A stretch of 25,945 nucleotides of DNA from CAYLLN01 sp036496265 (GCA_036496265.1 DASXLL010000378.1:1-25945), one strand, 5' to 3'. Positions 15,235-25,377 are shown, counted from the first letter of the stretch. The notes: generated from the letters alone by a model not told the origin. Made by a program: numbers and translations.

Positions 15235-18200
15235 TTAGATCGTGCGCCGCTGCTGCGATTGCGAATTGCTAGCCGACAGCAGCAGGATTAAGTCCTGGCT
15301 CGTGAAGGTCGGCTGCGAAGGAGTGCTGACCACCGTATTCGACGATTCACTAGCTGTCGCGCTCGCCACATCGGCGGCCACAGCGTTCACAACGTCGTTG
15401 GCATTGTCCGACAACAGATTGAGCGCATTGATGACGAGCAAGGAGTCAATCGGCGCTACCTCGCCATCTTGATCGATGTCGAAATTCAGTGCAGCACTTA
15501 GCGAATCGTCGCCCGAGTCGTCGAGCGGCAGCGGCGGGGCCGCATGTGAGCCGCGGGAATTGAGGTCGTTGATGATCAGCAATGCGTCGAGCGGAGTGAT
15601 CTCGCCATCGCGATCGACATCGATCGCCGCGCTCAGCGCCGGAATGTTTCCGCTCGTGTCGGGCTCGTCCGGCGGCGCCTCACCGACCCCCGGCTTCACG
15701 TCGTCTTCATAAAAGCTGATTTGCTTGGCCAAAGCCGTGATCAGGTTAGTTAAACCGGCTTGCACGAAAATCTGGGCTTTCAGCCATGAAATCGTGTTGC
15801 TGAACTTGACCGAATTGCCGGCCCCGTATGCAAAGATGCCCTGCGCCGCATTGTCTTTGCCGATGCTGACAAAGCCGTGCCGTAAAGCCCCAGACGAGGA
15901 GAAGTAACTATCTTTTATTGCCACATTGTTGGCATCGGCGACCTGAGAGAACTTATAAACCCCGCCGACTTTCGTTGCTTGGTGGTCGCCCATCAAAAAT
16001 GTGATGCCGGTGTCACTGAAATCCTTCAGGGCCGTGTTCAGCGGGTTGGCGGGCTGCGAGTTATCGCGAATGCCGGCGCCGGTGAACAGCTTATCGCTGC
16101 CGAGATTGCCCAGGACGAGGCTGACTTGCTGCGGCGTGCTCTGGGCAATTTTCTTGGCGTTTAACGTAAATTTCGAGTTCGGATCATCGACGATATTGTT
16201 GATAACATCGTTGCCCGCTCCGCCATCCAGCAATGCCGGCACGTGCGAGATATTGTCGATGGTATCATTGCCACCCAGGCCCTGAATCCACATCCGGTTG
16301 AGATTCTTGAGCTCAAACTGAGCATGCAGCGGCACGCCGCCGACGATCAGCGTCGAAGGATTGTCGCCGATCGAGATATCGTCGGCCGCCGCGGTGCCGA
16401 TCACCTGGAATCGGTTATCGCTGCCACCGCCGCCGTCAAGTTGCAGCATGTTGGGCAGCCCCGCGCCCATGTTGACGACAATATCATTGTGGTTCGCGCC
16501 TGTTTTCAGCCCAAACTGCTCGATGCTCGCATACGTGACCTTGGCGACGCCGTCCCGCAGGATCTGATTGCCAGAAATGGCGTATTTCACTACCGCCGTG
16601 GAAACCGCGGGCACGAACGCGATGTCATCCAGCGTCACCTGGTCGTCAATGTTCCCGGCGACGCTGTTAATGCCTGGCTGAAAGTAAGGCCGCCCCGCGG
16701 CAACCACACCATGCCTGCGGATGTTAGCCGCCCGGGAAAGATCGCCGGCTCCGGCGTTGATCGTCACCGGGTTGGCCGATGTGACGCCCGCAAGATTGAG
16801 GTTGACATCGTCATCCTGGCTAGAGCCGGTGATCGTAATCGTTAGCCCGCTTAACTTGCCCGTGACGGCGATCAAGCTGCCCGTCGTCGTCGTGCCGGCC
16901 GCCGCGATATCGGTGACTCCTACATTATCGAGGCTCGCCAGATCGATTTTCATCGTCCCGGCCGTGGCCGACAGATTACCAGAGACAAGGATCGAGTCGC
17001 CCGCTTCCAGGCGGATATTTGCGGCTTGAACAACGATTCCGGCTGCGATCGTGACGTTGTTTGTCGTCGGCACAACCGTTTCGGTGGCCGAAAACTTAAG
17101 GTCGCCGGTCAACGTGATGTTGCCGGCAGCGGAAACCGCGCCGTCATTGGCCGTTACCGTCAGATTCTTTAACGGCTGAGCGTTTCCGACGACGCCATTG
17201 AAGGGCACACCGGCCGCCGCGATGATGGTCAGCGATTCGCCGGCCACCGCACCGTTCAGCGAGCTGAAATTGCCGAATTGAACAAAATTGCCTTTCAACG
17301 TGACCAGGTGCGTAACGACGTTTTGAACGAAAACTTGATTGAGATACGAATGATTGCCCGTTGTTGTGATGTCAGCGTTGATATGCGTGCTGCCATCCGC
17401 GTTGAGAATCAGATTGACTAGTGGCGTCATGCCGCCGACCGTCCCATTAAACGTGGTCGCGCCCGTATCGAAGCTCTGCAGATCAAAAGCCCCGTCCACG
17501 GTGCCGTTAAACGTGATGCTGCCCGTTGCATTGAAGGTAGTATTGGCGCCGAGAACCACTGCGTCGTTGTACGTTTGAACTGCTGCCGCAATGTGGCCGC
17601 CATCGATCTGCGTGGTCCCACCAACATCCGTGGTCAATCCGGCGAGGAACGTACCAATGCCGACATCGCCGCCAAATGTGGTCGTCCCAGCCGTGTTGAG
17701 GATCAGCGACGCCGGACCATCGATTTTCGCTTTGAAATTGATATTCCCTGATAAGCCGGGGCCGAGCGACTTCAACGTGATGACCGCGACATTAGCTCCA
17801 AGTGTCACGTTGTCCGAATAAGTCTGCGTCTTGCTGGTCGTGATCGTATCGGTGTTGATGGTGGTCGTTCCGGTGACGGAAAGGTCGGTTACACCGGTTA
17901 CGGAGTCCGCCGCCGCATCGCCAAACACGGCATTGCCCACGACCGCCAGGCTGTTATTCCCGCCAGTGATCTTGCCATCGAATGTGACCGTTGTTCCGGT
18001 CAGCGCCGCGTTACCGCCGAGCGTGATAGAGTCTTTGTATGTCTGGGCACCGGTAGTCTGCATGTTTCCGGCAATCACCGTGGCACCAGGAGCGTCGGTT
18101 GTGACGCTCGCTAACAGTGATCCGGGACTACCGAACGTTGTCGTTCCTGCCGTATTGACAATGAGATTATCAAGCCCGCTAACATCCTTCATAAAGTTGA

Positions 18201-19890
18201 TATCACCTGCGACAGTGCTCTGAATCAGCGTATCCTTGTTAATGGTTACGTCATCGTTGTAAGTCTGGGCACCGGTCGTCGCGATACTCTCTCCCAAGCT
18301 CTCTCCGAATATCTCTACCCGGGTTGTATTACCGGTTGTCAGGCTGACCAGCGGCGTTGTGCTGCCAATGGAGCCGCCGAACTGCACGAGTCCGCTTAAT
18401 GTTTCCACCGACAGCGAAAAAGCACCGTCTATGGTGCTGGAAAACGTAACAGTATTTGTCGCGGCAATCGTGATTGCGGTGTTTGCGCCGAGTGTCACTA
18501 CATCGTCATACTCCTGCTTGCCCGTCGTCTTGATGCTGCCTCCGTTGATTGCGGTTATGCCCAAGCCTTTCGTCTGCAATTTCGTCAATGGCGTCGTGCC
18601 GCCGACGGCCCCTCCAAACGTCACAATTCCAGAAGTGTCAACGGTTAGATCAAAGGCTCCGTTCACCGTGCTGACGAACTTGATATTTCCACCAGAGGTG
18701 CTCGCCAGGCTAGTGTTGATGGCGAGTGACACGGGATCGTTGAAGACCTGATCCCCTGTCGTCGTGATAGCGACCGCACTGTTGATATCCAAGATGGTTG
18801 AGCCCGCAACATCGGTGCTCAAACTCGCGACGCCAATGTGGCCTTCGAACTTCGTGGTGCCAGCCGTGTTAATGGCTAAAGAGACTGCACCGGTGATCGT
18901 GCCCTCGAACGTGATATTTCCGCTGCCGGTGCTGGTGAAGGTCGTCCCCGTGCCCAGAAGAACTGCATCTTTATAAGTTTGATCACCGGCTGCGCTGACC
19001 ACACTCGTGTTAATCTGCGCGGTGCCACTAACCACGAGAGTCGTCACTCCGGTGACTGAATCCGCCGCGGCATCGCCAAAAACAGCATCGCCTTCGACAT
19101 CCAAGCTGTGAGTTCCCCCGACAACCTTCCCGTCGAATTTCACCGTCGCACCGACCAGCGTGGTATCTGCGCTGAGCGTCACATCGTCTTGAAATTCTTG
19201 TATTCCGCCGGTGGTGATCGTATCGGTAAAAATTGCGGTGGTGCCACTAACAGTTAGCGTTGTGATACCCGTAACCAGATCCGCCGCCGCGTCGCCAAAA
19301 ACTGCGTTGCCGACGACATCCAAGTTGTGACCGTTTCCATTCAGCGTTCGATCGAAAACAACATTGGCAGCTGCGAGTTGCACATCCGCGGCCAGAATAA
19401 CATCGCTGTCGTATGTTTGATCGGCAATTGTCGAGATGTCCGCGCTAATCTGAGTCGTGCCATTGGCAACTTTGAACCCGTCCAAGGGCGTCGGCCCCAC
19501 AGAGTTCACGGCTACCGAATCGTCGGCGCTCTGCATCTCAATGTCGAAGTCGCTGAACATCGCGGGATCGACCGTCAGCGTGCCGCCAGCCAGCGAAAGG
19601 CCCGGAATCACGGGCAGACTCAAAACGGCGCCACCGCCCTGTTGAAACTCATACTTTCCGGCCACCGCGTTGAACGAAATGGCGAGGCTGTCGGTCTTGT
19701 TCGCCAAATCGTTCAGATCGGTGATCGTCAACTGTCCCGCCACAGCCGAAGTAACCGCCAGCGTCGAAAGCACCCGGCGTTCTTCCAGCGATTCAAAAAA
19801 CAGCCGCCGCGAGTCGCACTTATGCGGCGCGGCCGCCTTATCGCGTCGAGGCTTGATCGGCATCCATGGAAATCGCGAAGCGCGCTTCAT
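15235..19890 (-). CDS. Giant repeat-rich surface protein with C-terminal dockerin repeats
   Basis: 1551 residues from the ATG at 19890, chosen for its GAGGA site; the frame is open further upstream but that part looks non-coding. Residues ~27-40 carry RRLFFESLEERRVLST, the planctomycete FExLExRxVL export-associated motif, in place of an ordinary signal peptide. From ~140 to ~860 runs a beta-helix-like array of units such as TTGAQTYNDDVT and VVGNAVFGDAAADSVTG. Residues ~1090-1215 have RTX-like pieces (GGNDTID, LDGGAGNDVINN) that could bind calcium. Near the end two dockerin-like EF loops appear: DVDRDGEITPLDALLIINDL and DIDQDGEVAPIDSLLVINAL. It is probably a cell-surface or secreted adhesin or matrix protein. 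The segment GDLSRAANIRRHGVVAAG (~1050) is atypical for the array. The gene is divergent from the kinase gene. Confidence 0.85.
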   Translation of the reverse strand: MKRASRFPWMPIKPRRDKAAAPHKCDSRRLFFESLEERRVLSTLAVTSAVAGQLTITDLNDLANKTDSLAISFNAVAGKYEFQQGGGAVLSLPVIPGLSLAGGTLTVDPAMFSDFDIEMQSADDSVAVNSVGPTPLDGFKVANGTTQISADISTIADQTYDSDVILAADVQLAAANVVFDRTLNGNGHNLDVVGNAVFGDAAADLVTGITTLTVSGTTAIFTDTITTGGIQEFQDDVTLSADTTLVGATVKFDGKVVGGTHSLDVEGDAVFGDAAADSVTGVTTLVVSGTAQINTSVVSAAGDQTYKDAVLLGTGTTFTSTGSGNITFEGTITGAVSLAINTAGTTKFEGHIGVASLSTDVAGSTILDINSAVAITTTGDQVFNDPVSLAINTSLASTSGGNIKFVSTVNGAFDLTVDTSGIVTFGGAVGGTTPLTKLQTKGLGITAINGGSIKTTGKQEYDDVVTLGANTAITIAATNTVTFSSTIDGAFSLSVETLSGLVQFGGSIGSTTPLVSLTTGNTTRVEIFGESLGESIATTGAQTYNDDVTINKDTLIQSTVAGDINFMKDVSGLDNLIVNTAGTTTFGSPGSLLASVTTDAPGATVIAGNMQTTGAQTYKDSITLGGNAALTGTTVTFDGKITGGNNSLAVVGNAVFGDAAADSVTGVTDLSVTGTTTINTDTITTSKTQTYSDNVTLGANVAVITLKSLGPGLSGNINFKAKIDGPASLILNTAGTTTFGGDVGIGTFLAGLTTDVGGTTQIDGGHIAAAVQTYNDAVVLGANTTFNATGSITFNGTVDGAFDLQSFDTGATTFNGTVGGMTPLVNLILNADGSTHINADITTTGNHSYLNQVFVQNVVTHLVTLKGNFVQFGNFSSLNGAVAGESLTIIAAAGVPFNGVVGNAQPLKNLTVTANDGAVSAAGNITLTGDLKFSATETVVPTTNNVTIAAGIVVQAANIRLEAGDSILVSGNLSATAGTMKIDLASLDNVGVTDIAAAGTTTTGSLIAVTGKLSGLTITITGSSQDDDVNLNLAGVTSANPVTINAGAGDLSRAANIRRHGVVAAGRPYFQPGINSVAGNIDDQVTLDDIAFVPAVSTAVVKYAISGNQILRDGVAKVTYASIEQFGLKTGANHNDIVVNMGAGLPNMLQLDGGGGSDNRFQVIGTAAADDISIGDNPSTLIVGGVPLHAQFELKNLNRMWIQGLGGNDTIDNISHVPALLDGGAGNDVINNIVDDPNSKFTLNAKKIAQSTPQQVSLVLGNLGSDKLFTGAGIRDNSQPANPLNTALKDFSDTGITFLMGDHQATKVGGVYKFSQVADANNVAIKDSYFSSSGALRHGFVSIGKDNAAQGIFAYGAGNSVKFSNTISWLKAQIFVQAGLTNLITALAKQISFYEDDVKPGVGEAPPDEPDTSGNIPALSAAIDVDRDGEITPLDALLIINDLNSRGSHAAPPLPLDDSGDDSLSAALNFDIDQDGEVAPIDSLLVINALNLLSDNANDVVNAVAADVASATASESSNTVVSTPSQPTFTSQDLILLLSASNSQSQQRRTI
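17320..19460 (-). repeat. Internal repeat array of the surface protein gene
   Basis: Repeats encode units with QTY.D.V.LG....T...I.F and variants. A longer block (VxGxAVFGDAAADSVTGVTxL) occurs three times, at about 17881-17940, 19045-19100 and 19257-19320. DNA similarity between these three is high enough to suggest fairly recent duplication. Confidence 0.75.
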
Positions 19891-19897
19891 CGAACAG

Positions 19898-19902
19898 TCC
19901 TC
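19898..19902 (-). promoter_or_regulatory. Ribosome binding site of the surface protein gene
   Basis: GAGGA on the minus strand lies 7 nt before the ATG at 19890. It decides this start over the upstream in-frame start at 20016. Confidence 0.55.
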
Positions 19903-20295
19903 ATCAGCCGAAAACCGGCGAAAAGATGGCGGCGCCCGAGCTTCAGCGGTCCGTGCCGCGCGCAGGGGCAGACGTAAAGGCATGCCCCTCATGGTAATTG
20001 GAATGCCAAGCGTCACAACGATTTTGCACGATTACAGGCGGCGCAAGCGGAATAAACCGCGTGACGCAATCCGCGGCGCAGCGCATCCTGTCACCGGAAA
20101 CATTTTTGCCTGAAACATCAATCATTTTTGTACGCTAAGAGGCACAGGCGTGCGCGCGTCGCGCCGGCCGTCAGAATCGTTTGCAGCGGTGCGACCAGAC
20201 CACTATGCTAGGTCGTATCCATGCGTCTGCACCCTGGTTTTGTGACTGGGCGGTGAACGCCGCCGGCAACAATAGACCCTGTCTAATACGACATT
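19903..20295. other. Divergent intergenic region, surface protein / kinase
   Basis: About 400 bp separate the two divergent start codons. No gene is supported; the upstream extension of the surface-protein frame (19891-20016) has Arg/Ala-rich low-quality coding. One candidate promoter for the kinase lies at 20181-20209. No clear minus-strand promoter was found. The region must hold control sites for both genes, and shared regulation is possible. Confidence 0.5.
20181..20209 (+). promoter_or_regulatory. Candidate sigma-70 promoter of the kinase gene
   Basis: TTGCAG (20181-20186) and TATGCT (20204-20209) are separated by 17 bp. Each differs from consensus at two positions. Transcription would start near 20216, leaving an ~80-nt leader before the ATG at 20296. 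This is sequence matching only. Confidence 0.35.
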
Positions 20296-23200
20296 ATGTC
20301 GCATACCCAGGCCGCATCGAATCTCGATTATCGCGTCGGGGATCAGCCGGTGCCGGGCTATACGCTCATTCGTGAGCTCGGCCGCGGGGCGATGGGTGTG
20401 GTCTGGCTGGCCCAAACCGACAGCGGCTTCGAGCGGGCTCTGAAGGTCATCAATCTGCGACAGCGCGGCGGCAAAAAGGAATATCGCGGGCTGCGGACGA
20501 TCAAGCAGCGAAAATTGCTGCACGGCAATCTGCTCACGCTCATCGATTACTGGCTCAAGGACGGCGACGGCCAGTTCATCCCCGATTCCGACGATTATGA
20601 GAATACCGATAGTTTCTTCATGCCGGCCAAGGACTACGCCGGGCCGCTCAGCCTGACCCAGACCACACCGCAAAGCATAAGCGCGACGAATACCGATCCA
20701 CGGCCCACCTGGCAATCGCTCCCGCTCACCGCGCGCGGCGCCACGATGGTGCCGCACGCCACGATGTCGGAGGCGCCTCCTTCGCAGCCGACAGACGATG
20801 CCAGCTCGGCCGATGCCGCGGGTCAGGGTAAGAAGCCCGAGCACCGTCCCGTGCAGCTCATCGTCGCGATGGAGCTGGGCCACAAAACGCTCGATGACCG
20901 CCAGCAGCAGTGCCGCCAAGATAAGCATGCGGGAATTCCCGCCGACGAGCTGCTCGAGTACATGGAGCAAGCAGCCCGCGGTCTCGATTATTTGCATCGC
21001 GAAGGCATCATTCATCGCGATATCAAGCCGCAAAACATCATGCTCGTTGGCGATGTCGCGAAAGTCTGCGACTACGGGCTCATCGTCACGACCGAAGCGG
21101 ATCTGCGGAAAACGAGCAACGCGTTTACGCCCCTGTATGCCTCGCCGGAAGCCGTCGGCGAGCAGCCGCTGACTGGCCGCACCGATCAGTATTCGCTGGC
21201 CATCACTTATGTTGAGCTGCGAACCGGAAAATCGCCCTATACGAGTGAGACAGCCGCGTCGGTTTATGCCGCCAAGGAGACGGGCAAATACAACCTGTCG
21301 CGGATTCACAAGAGCTGCGTTCGCAATGTGCTGCGGAAAGCTCTCGCGCGCGAACCCAACGAGCGTTTCACGAGCTGCAGCGAATTTGTTCGCGAGTTGG
21401 ACAAAGCCGAGCATAGTCATCCGTTCATTTTCTGGACCGCGGTGACTGCCGCCGTAGTGGCGCTGATCGCAATTGGCACGGCGCTCGCTGTGCCCGGGAT
21501 TCGTCTAATCCCCGCGCCGCCGGTCGTTGATCGCCCGGATTCGCCGCCCAATGCGCCTGACTCGTCGAACGTCCCCGTTGTTGAGCCAAAAACCGCGGCG
21601 AACAGCGAGCGAAACACGCCCCCCAAGCCGCTGCCGCCGCCGACGGCTGAATTGCGCGACATCGTCGCCGACGCTCGTCAGCTTCGTCTGGCAGGAAAAT
21701 TCGACGAAGCGTTGGCTAAGCTCGATGAAGCCAAGATTGACTCTGCTTCGACCGACGTACGAAATTGGAACTATCGTCTGGAACGGCTGACGACCGATCT
21801 CACTTGCCATGTGTCTTCGCCCGCCGCGGTATCCGCTGAGCAGTGGACCTCGTGGCAACAGCAAGCGACGCAACTTGCCGAGCAGTCGTCCGGCGAAGGG
21901 GCCGAGGCCGTGCAACTGGCCGCAGCTCGCCTCTTTGCTACCACACGGCTCGATTCAAATCGTATAACGCTCGACAATTCTGCCTCCGACTTCGCCCGCG
22001 CCTTTGCGGGCGCTGCGCAGTGGAGCAAGATCCTCCGCGATGAGGACCAGGCTGCTCTCAAGTCGCTGCGCGACGCGCTTCGCGATCGTCTGCTCGCCAG
22101 CAATCAGCCGCTGACGACAGAATGGAAGGAAAATCTCAATTTCATCTGGTCCGATCGCGAAGCGCTGCAGATTCTGATCGATCGCGTGCGGCGACAGCTC
22201 AAAGACACCAATGAGGACGGGCTGAAATCGAGTGTTGCCGATCTGGACGAGCTGGCGAACCAATTCGTCGCCAACGCTGCCGATCTTCAGCCTCAACTGG
22301 CGGCCATTCGCGGTGATTTACAGCAGCGACGGCAAAAGGCGGCTCTCGCACAGTTACAGCCGTTTCTGCGCGAGGATTTAGCGAGCGCCGCGGTTCGCTC
22401 GCAGCTCGCGACTCTTCTCGATTCGCTGGGCGATTTGGCTAATGCACCGCTGGCCAACTTGCTCCGCATCGAAGCAGACCTGGAAGCAGGCGGAAGTCGC
22501 CGTTTGACCGAGCATCGGAACAAGCTGCGCAGCGTTTTGCTGGAGCTCGACCGCGGCTCCAGTCCGGCTGATCGTTCGCTGGCCGATTTTGCCCGCTATT
22601 TGCGGACTCGAATCGACATCCAGCTTTATCCCAATCGCACTCCGGAAGACATCAAGGTTTTGCTCGGTTGGCCTTCATCGTCAGAAGGTGACTGGCAAAC
22701 ACCGGCGCGGACGACGCAGGCGGCGGGCGTGTTGATCCGCCTGGCGGATGCTGCCTTGCCGGCCGAACGCGAAGGCGAGTTGGATTTGTTCAGCGCCGGC
22801 AGCGATCAAATCAAGTCGGCAAGCGCCTATCTCGACAAGGCATTAGCGCTGGCCGGCCGCTCGGCAGCCGGTGATGGTCTGCAAGCGGTCATTTTCGCCA
22901 TTGGGGCTTATCAGGCAAATGATGCCACTCGCTGGAAAGATGTCTCTGATTTGGCGAGCGAGGCAGTTGCCAATTGGAACACCGTTAAGGACGCACCGAT
23001 TGCCAATCGCGGGCCGGCCCTGAAATTTGTCGGTGCCTTTGCTGCGTCGCGACTGAAGGACAATTCGGCCGCTGGCGCCAACGCGGCAGCGCTGGCGACG
23101 TTCGCTGATTTGCTGAGCCGCCAGTTCCACGAGAACAGCTCCGCAGAGGCTGGCGATGAGTTGATTTACAACATGGTCGTCGCGCCGGCTCTCGAATTGC

Positions 23201-25377
23201 CGCTCGATGAATCCAACACCGCGAACCGCGAAAAACTCGCCGCCATCTGGATCGCCAAGGCTCGCCTCCTGGAGCGGGATGACAGTAATGGACTCATCGG
23301 CCCGGCTGCAGCAGGCGAATCGAAGGACAGCTATGCCCGCTCGATTCTGGCCGCGAACAAGGCCTACGAAAAAGCCCGGCAGCTTGGCGAATCCGTCACC
23401 GCGGCGGCCGGTTTTGGTCGCACGCTGCTGAAGCTTTCGCGCACTGACTTTCTCGCTCATCGCAAGCACAATTCGCAGTTGCTCGCGGCTTTGGTGGAGC
23501 ACTACGATCCGCAGGGCAACTCGGAAAATCCGAGCTTGCGGCTGGCCAGCGCGTGGGTGAGCTGGGACGCGGCGATGCAGGAATTGGCTCGTCCGCAACA
23601 AATTGAGGGAGTTTCCCGTTCGCTCCGTCATTATCGGGCGGTCATTAGCGCGACGACCGAGCGCGATCCCTACGCACTGAATAGCCTCGCGCTGACAGTC
23701 GCGAGCAATGCGCATGTCCGCGCTGCCTATTGGACGGCAATCGGGCCGCGCGACTTGGCGATGGTCAACGAGGGCGCGAGCCTGGCCGACAAAGACCCGG
23801 CCGAGATGTCGAAGCACGAGCACCTGCGTAGCGCGGTCGGATTGGCACAGTCTGCCGAATTGGATGGCCAACGCCGTTTGCCGGAAGAAGCTTACATGAG
23901 CGAGGGGAACGCCCTGGAAGATCTCGCGTATTACTGCAAGCTCACCGACAGCTACGCCGATGCCGCAAAGGCCTTTGAAAACGCCGCTCAGAATACCGGC
24001 CTGCGGTCCAAGGCTTATGCTCGGCTCTCGCTTGGGCGCTGCCAATATCGCTGGTCGCGCGAGCCGGCAATTCCCGCGATGACGCGCGGCGAGCGAGTCG
24101 CCAAGCTGCGGGAGGCATACACGACGCTCAAATCGGCCGTCGATGCGGCCGGAGCCGACGAGCCCCGCGATGCGGCGGAGGCCAACTGGTGGCTGGCGCA
24201 GGTGTTTGCCGAAGCGGGTTACGCCGGGCCGGGCGGCGTGGCCGGAGCAGGAAAGAACGCACTCGAATCCGAACCGCTCGACAGGCTATTTGCTGTTTAT
24301 AACCGCAAGGACACGCTGCATCCGGTGGCAGAGGCCGAGTTGACCGCCCGCATGCGCGATTACGAGCAGGCGTGGCGGCTGTCGAAGCAGGCGGCTGACA
24401 TCGCGGCGGCGAGCGCTCCGCAGGATGAAGTCACATATCGGCTCGATAGCCTGGAAATCGGCATTGAGTTGGCCGGATACTTGAAGTCGCTGGGGGCGTT
24501 CTTGCCGACTTTGCATCGCGATGAGCTCCTGGTGGAAATCCGCAAAGGCGCCACGCAGTTTCTCGAGCTTTCGCAGCGCGATCCGGCCACTGCGCCCCGC
24601 GGGCTGGCTCTGCGTGCGCTCGATGTTCTGGCCCGCGCCAACGATGGTGTGGTGGCGCTGCCGGAGGGCAAGAACAATGGGCTGGTCGTGCTGAAAAAGT
24701 GGGAGCCGTTGTTTAGCGAGCCGGAGGATCAGGACAAGCTCGTCGATGTGCTGCTCTGGGATGCGAACGCGGGGGATGGGGAAGCCGCTCTCGCCCGGGC
24801 CGACGAAGCGGCCAAGCAAATCAAGTCGGACAGTTTGCGAAATCGGGCCGTGGGACGGATTTTCCGCACGCGGGCCGATCTGGCTTTGACGGCGATCGAC
24901 AAAGCTCTGGCAACAATCAAAGCGGCCAAAGCGGCTGGCCGCCAGGCGGCGCCGATTAATATCAACTTGAAGGAAGTGGTGGAAAACTACGCGCAAGGCG
25001 AGCAGTATTTGGCCCGGGCCAAAGGCGAGGATGTTGTGTCGAATCTGGACAAGCTGTGCAAGCAGCCGTTGGCCGCTTTGCCGGGTCGGTACGAACGCGA
25101 TTTTGCTTCGAACCTGGAGCTGCACCGGTTGCGGGAGTTTGTCGTCGAAACGAGTCTGTTGCGGCGCGACGCCGTGCAAGCGGCCAAAGGCTGGCTGAGC
25201 CTGGCCGGATACGACGGCGAGCTAACCAAGCAAGGCACTCCGCTGCCGGCCGCGGCCAAGCCGATCGTTCAGCGGCTGCACGATTTCCTCAAGCCGCGGG
25301 CTCTGCTCCGCGACGGCGGCCTTTCGCCGGACGACAAAATTCTTGTCGAGGCGCTGGAGCGGAAGTTGGCGTTGTAG
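20296..25377 (+). CDS. Transmembrane Ser/Thr protein kinase with large TPR-like external region
   Basis: 1693 residues. A PknB-like kinase domain occupies ~20-370: glycine loop G29-R-G31-A-M-G34, ATP lysine K50, catalytic loop H240-R-D242-I-K244-P-Q-N247, metal motif D259-Y-G261 (DYG for DFG), and TPLYASPEA in the activation segment. All catalytic residues are present. Between strands 4 and 5 (~89-186) sits a ~97-residue Ser/Thr/Pro/acidic insertion that may be flexible or phosphorylated. One membrane helix follows at ~377-399, then a Pro-rich linker. The remaining ~1250 residues are mostly helical; a TPR-like repeat is clearest near 1218-1250 (YADAAKAFENAAQNTGL...). By topology this part would be outside the cytoplasmic membrane and act as sensor or scaffold. 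Substrates are unknown; the divergent surface protein is the nearest candidate partner. No Shine-Dalgarno site is visible. Confidence 0.9.
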   Translation: MSHTQAASNLDYRVGDQPVPGYTLIRELGRGAMGVVWLAQTDSGFERALKVINLRQRGGKKEYRGLRTIKQRKLLHGNLLTLIDYWLKDGDGQFIPDSDDYENTDSFFMPAKDYAGPLSLTQTTPQSISATNTDPRPTWQSLPLTARGATMVPHATMSEAPPSQPTDDASSADAAGQGKKPEHRPVQLIVAMELGHKTLDDRQQQCRQDKHAGIPADELLEYMEQAARGLDYLHREGIIHRDIKPQNIMLVGDVAKVCDYGLIVTTEADLRKTSNAFTPLYASPEAVGEQPLTGRTDQYSLAITYVELRTGKSPYTSETAASVYAAKETGKYNLSRIHKSCVRNVLRKALAREPNERFTSCSEFVRELDKAEHSHPFIFWTAVTAAVVALIAIGTALAVPGIRLIPAPPVVDRPDSPPNAPDSSNVPVVEPKTAANSERNTPPKPLPPPTAELRDIVADARQLRLAGKFDEALAKLDEAKIDSASTDVRNWNYRLERLTTDLTCHVSSPAAVSAEQWTSWQQQATQLAEQSSGEGAEAVQLAAARLFATTRLDSNRITLDNSASDFARAFAGAAQWSKILRDEDQAALKSLRDALRDRLLASNQPLTTEWKENLNFIWSDREALQILIDRVRRQLKDTNEDGLKSSVADLDELANQFVANAADLQPQLAAIRGDLQQRRQKAALAQLQPFLREDLASAAVRSQLATLLDSLGDLANAPLANLLRIEADLEAGGSRRLTEHRNKLRSVLLELDRGSSPADRSLADFARYLRTRIDIQLYPNRTPEDIKVLLGWPSSSEGDWQTPARTTQAAGVLIRLADAALPAEREGELDLFSAGSDQIKSASAYLDKALALAGRSAAGDGLQAVIFAIGAYQANDATRWKDVSDLASEAVANWNTVKDAPIANRGPALKFVGAFAASRLKDNSAAGANAAALATFADLLSRQFHENSSAEAGDELIYNMVVAPALELPLDESNTANREKLAAIWIAKARLLERDDSNGLIGPAAAGESKDSYARSILAANKAYEKARQLGESVTAAAGFGRTLLKLSRTDFLAHRKHNSQLLAALVEHYDPQGNSENPSLRLASAWVSWDAAMQELARPQQIEGVSRSLRHYRAVISATTERDPYALNSLALTVASNAHVRAAYWTAIGPRDLAMVNEGASLADKDPAEMSKHEHLRSAVGLAQSAELDGQRRLPEEAYMSEGNALEDLAYYCKLTDSYADAAKAFENAAQNTGLRSKAYARLSLGRCQYRWSREPAIPAMTRGERVAKLREAYTTLKSAVDAAGADEPRDAAEANWWLAQVFAEAGYAGPGGVAGAGKNALESEPLDRLFAVYNRKDTLHPVAEAELTARMRDYEQAWRLSKQAADIAAASAPQDEVTYRLDSLEIGIELAGYLKSLGAFLPTLHRDELLVEIRKGATQFLELSQRDPATAPRGLALRALDVLARANDGVVALPEGKNNGLVVLKKWEPLFSEPEDQDKLVDVLLWDANAGDGEAALARADEAAKQIKSDSLRNRAVGRIFRTRADLALTAIDKALATIKAAKAAGRQAAPININLKEVVENYAQGEQYLARAKGEDVVSNLDKLCKQPLAALPGRYERDFASNLELHRLREFVVETSLLRRDAVQAAKGWLSLAGYDGELTKQGTPLPAAAKPIVQRLHDFLKPRALLRDGGLSPDDKILVEALERKLAL

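Noticed and set aside
16640..16760. Possible double frameshift in the surface protein gene (GDLSRAANIRRHGVVAAG segment)
   Set aside because: The segment is unlike the surrounding repeats, but neither other frame restores a repeat-like sequence, so no frameshift can be shown.
22843..24045. 400-residue open frame on the minus strand inside the kinase gene
   Set aside because: It lies entirely opposite the TPR-like region, has Arg/Gly-rich composition and no family motif. The same holds for the minus-strand frames at 1864-2796 and 24286-25179.
15040..25235. Single GCTAAC or GTTAGC hexamers inside coding sequence (for example 15056, 10695, 25224)
   Set aside because: A 6-mer on both strands is expected about a dozen times in 26 kb; these are isolated and lack the element's spacing.
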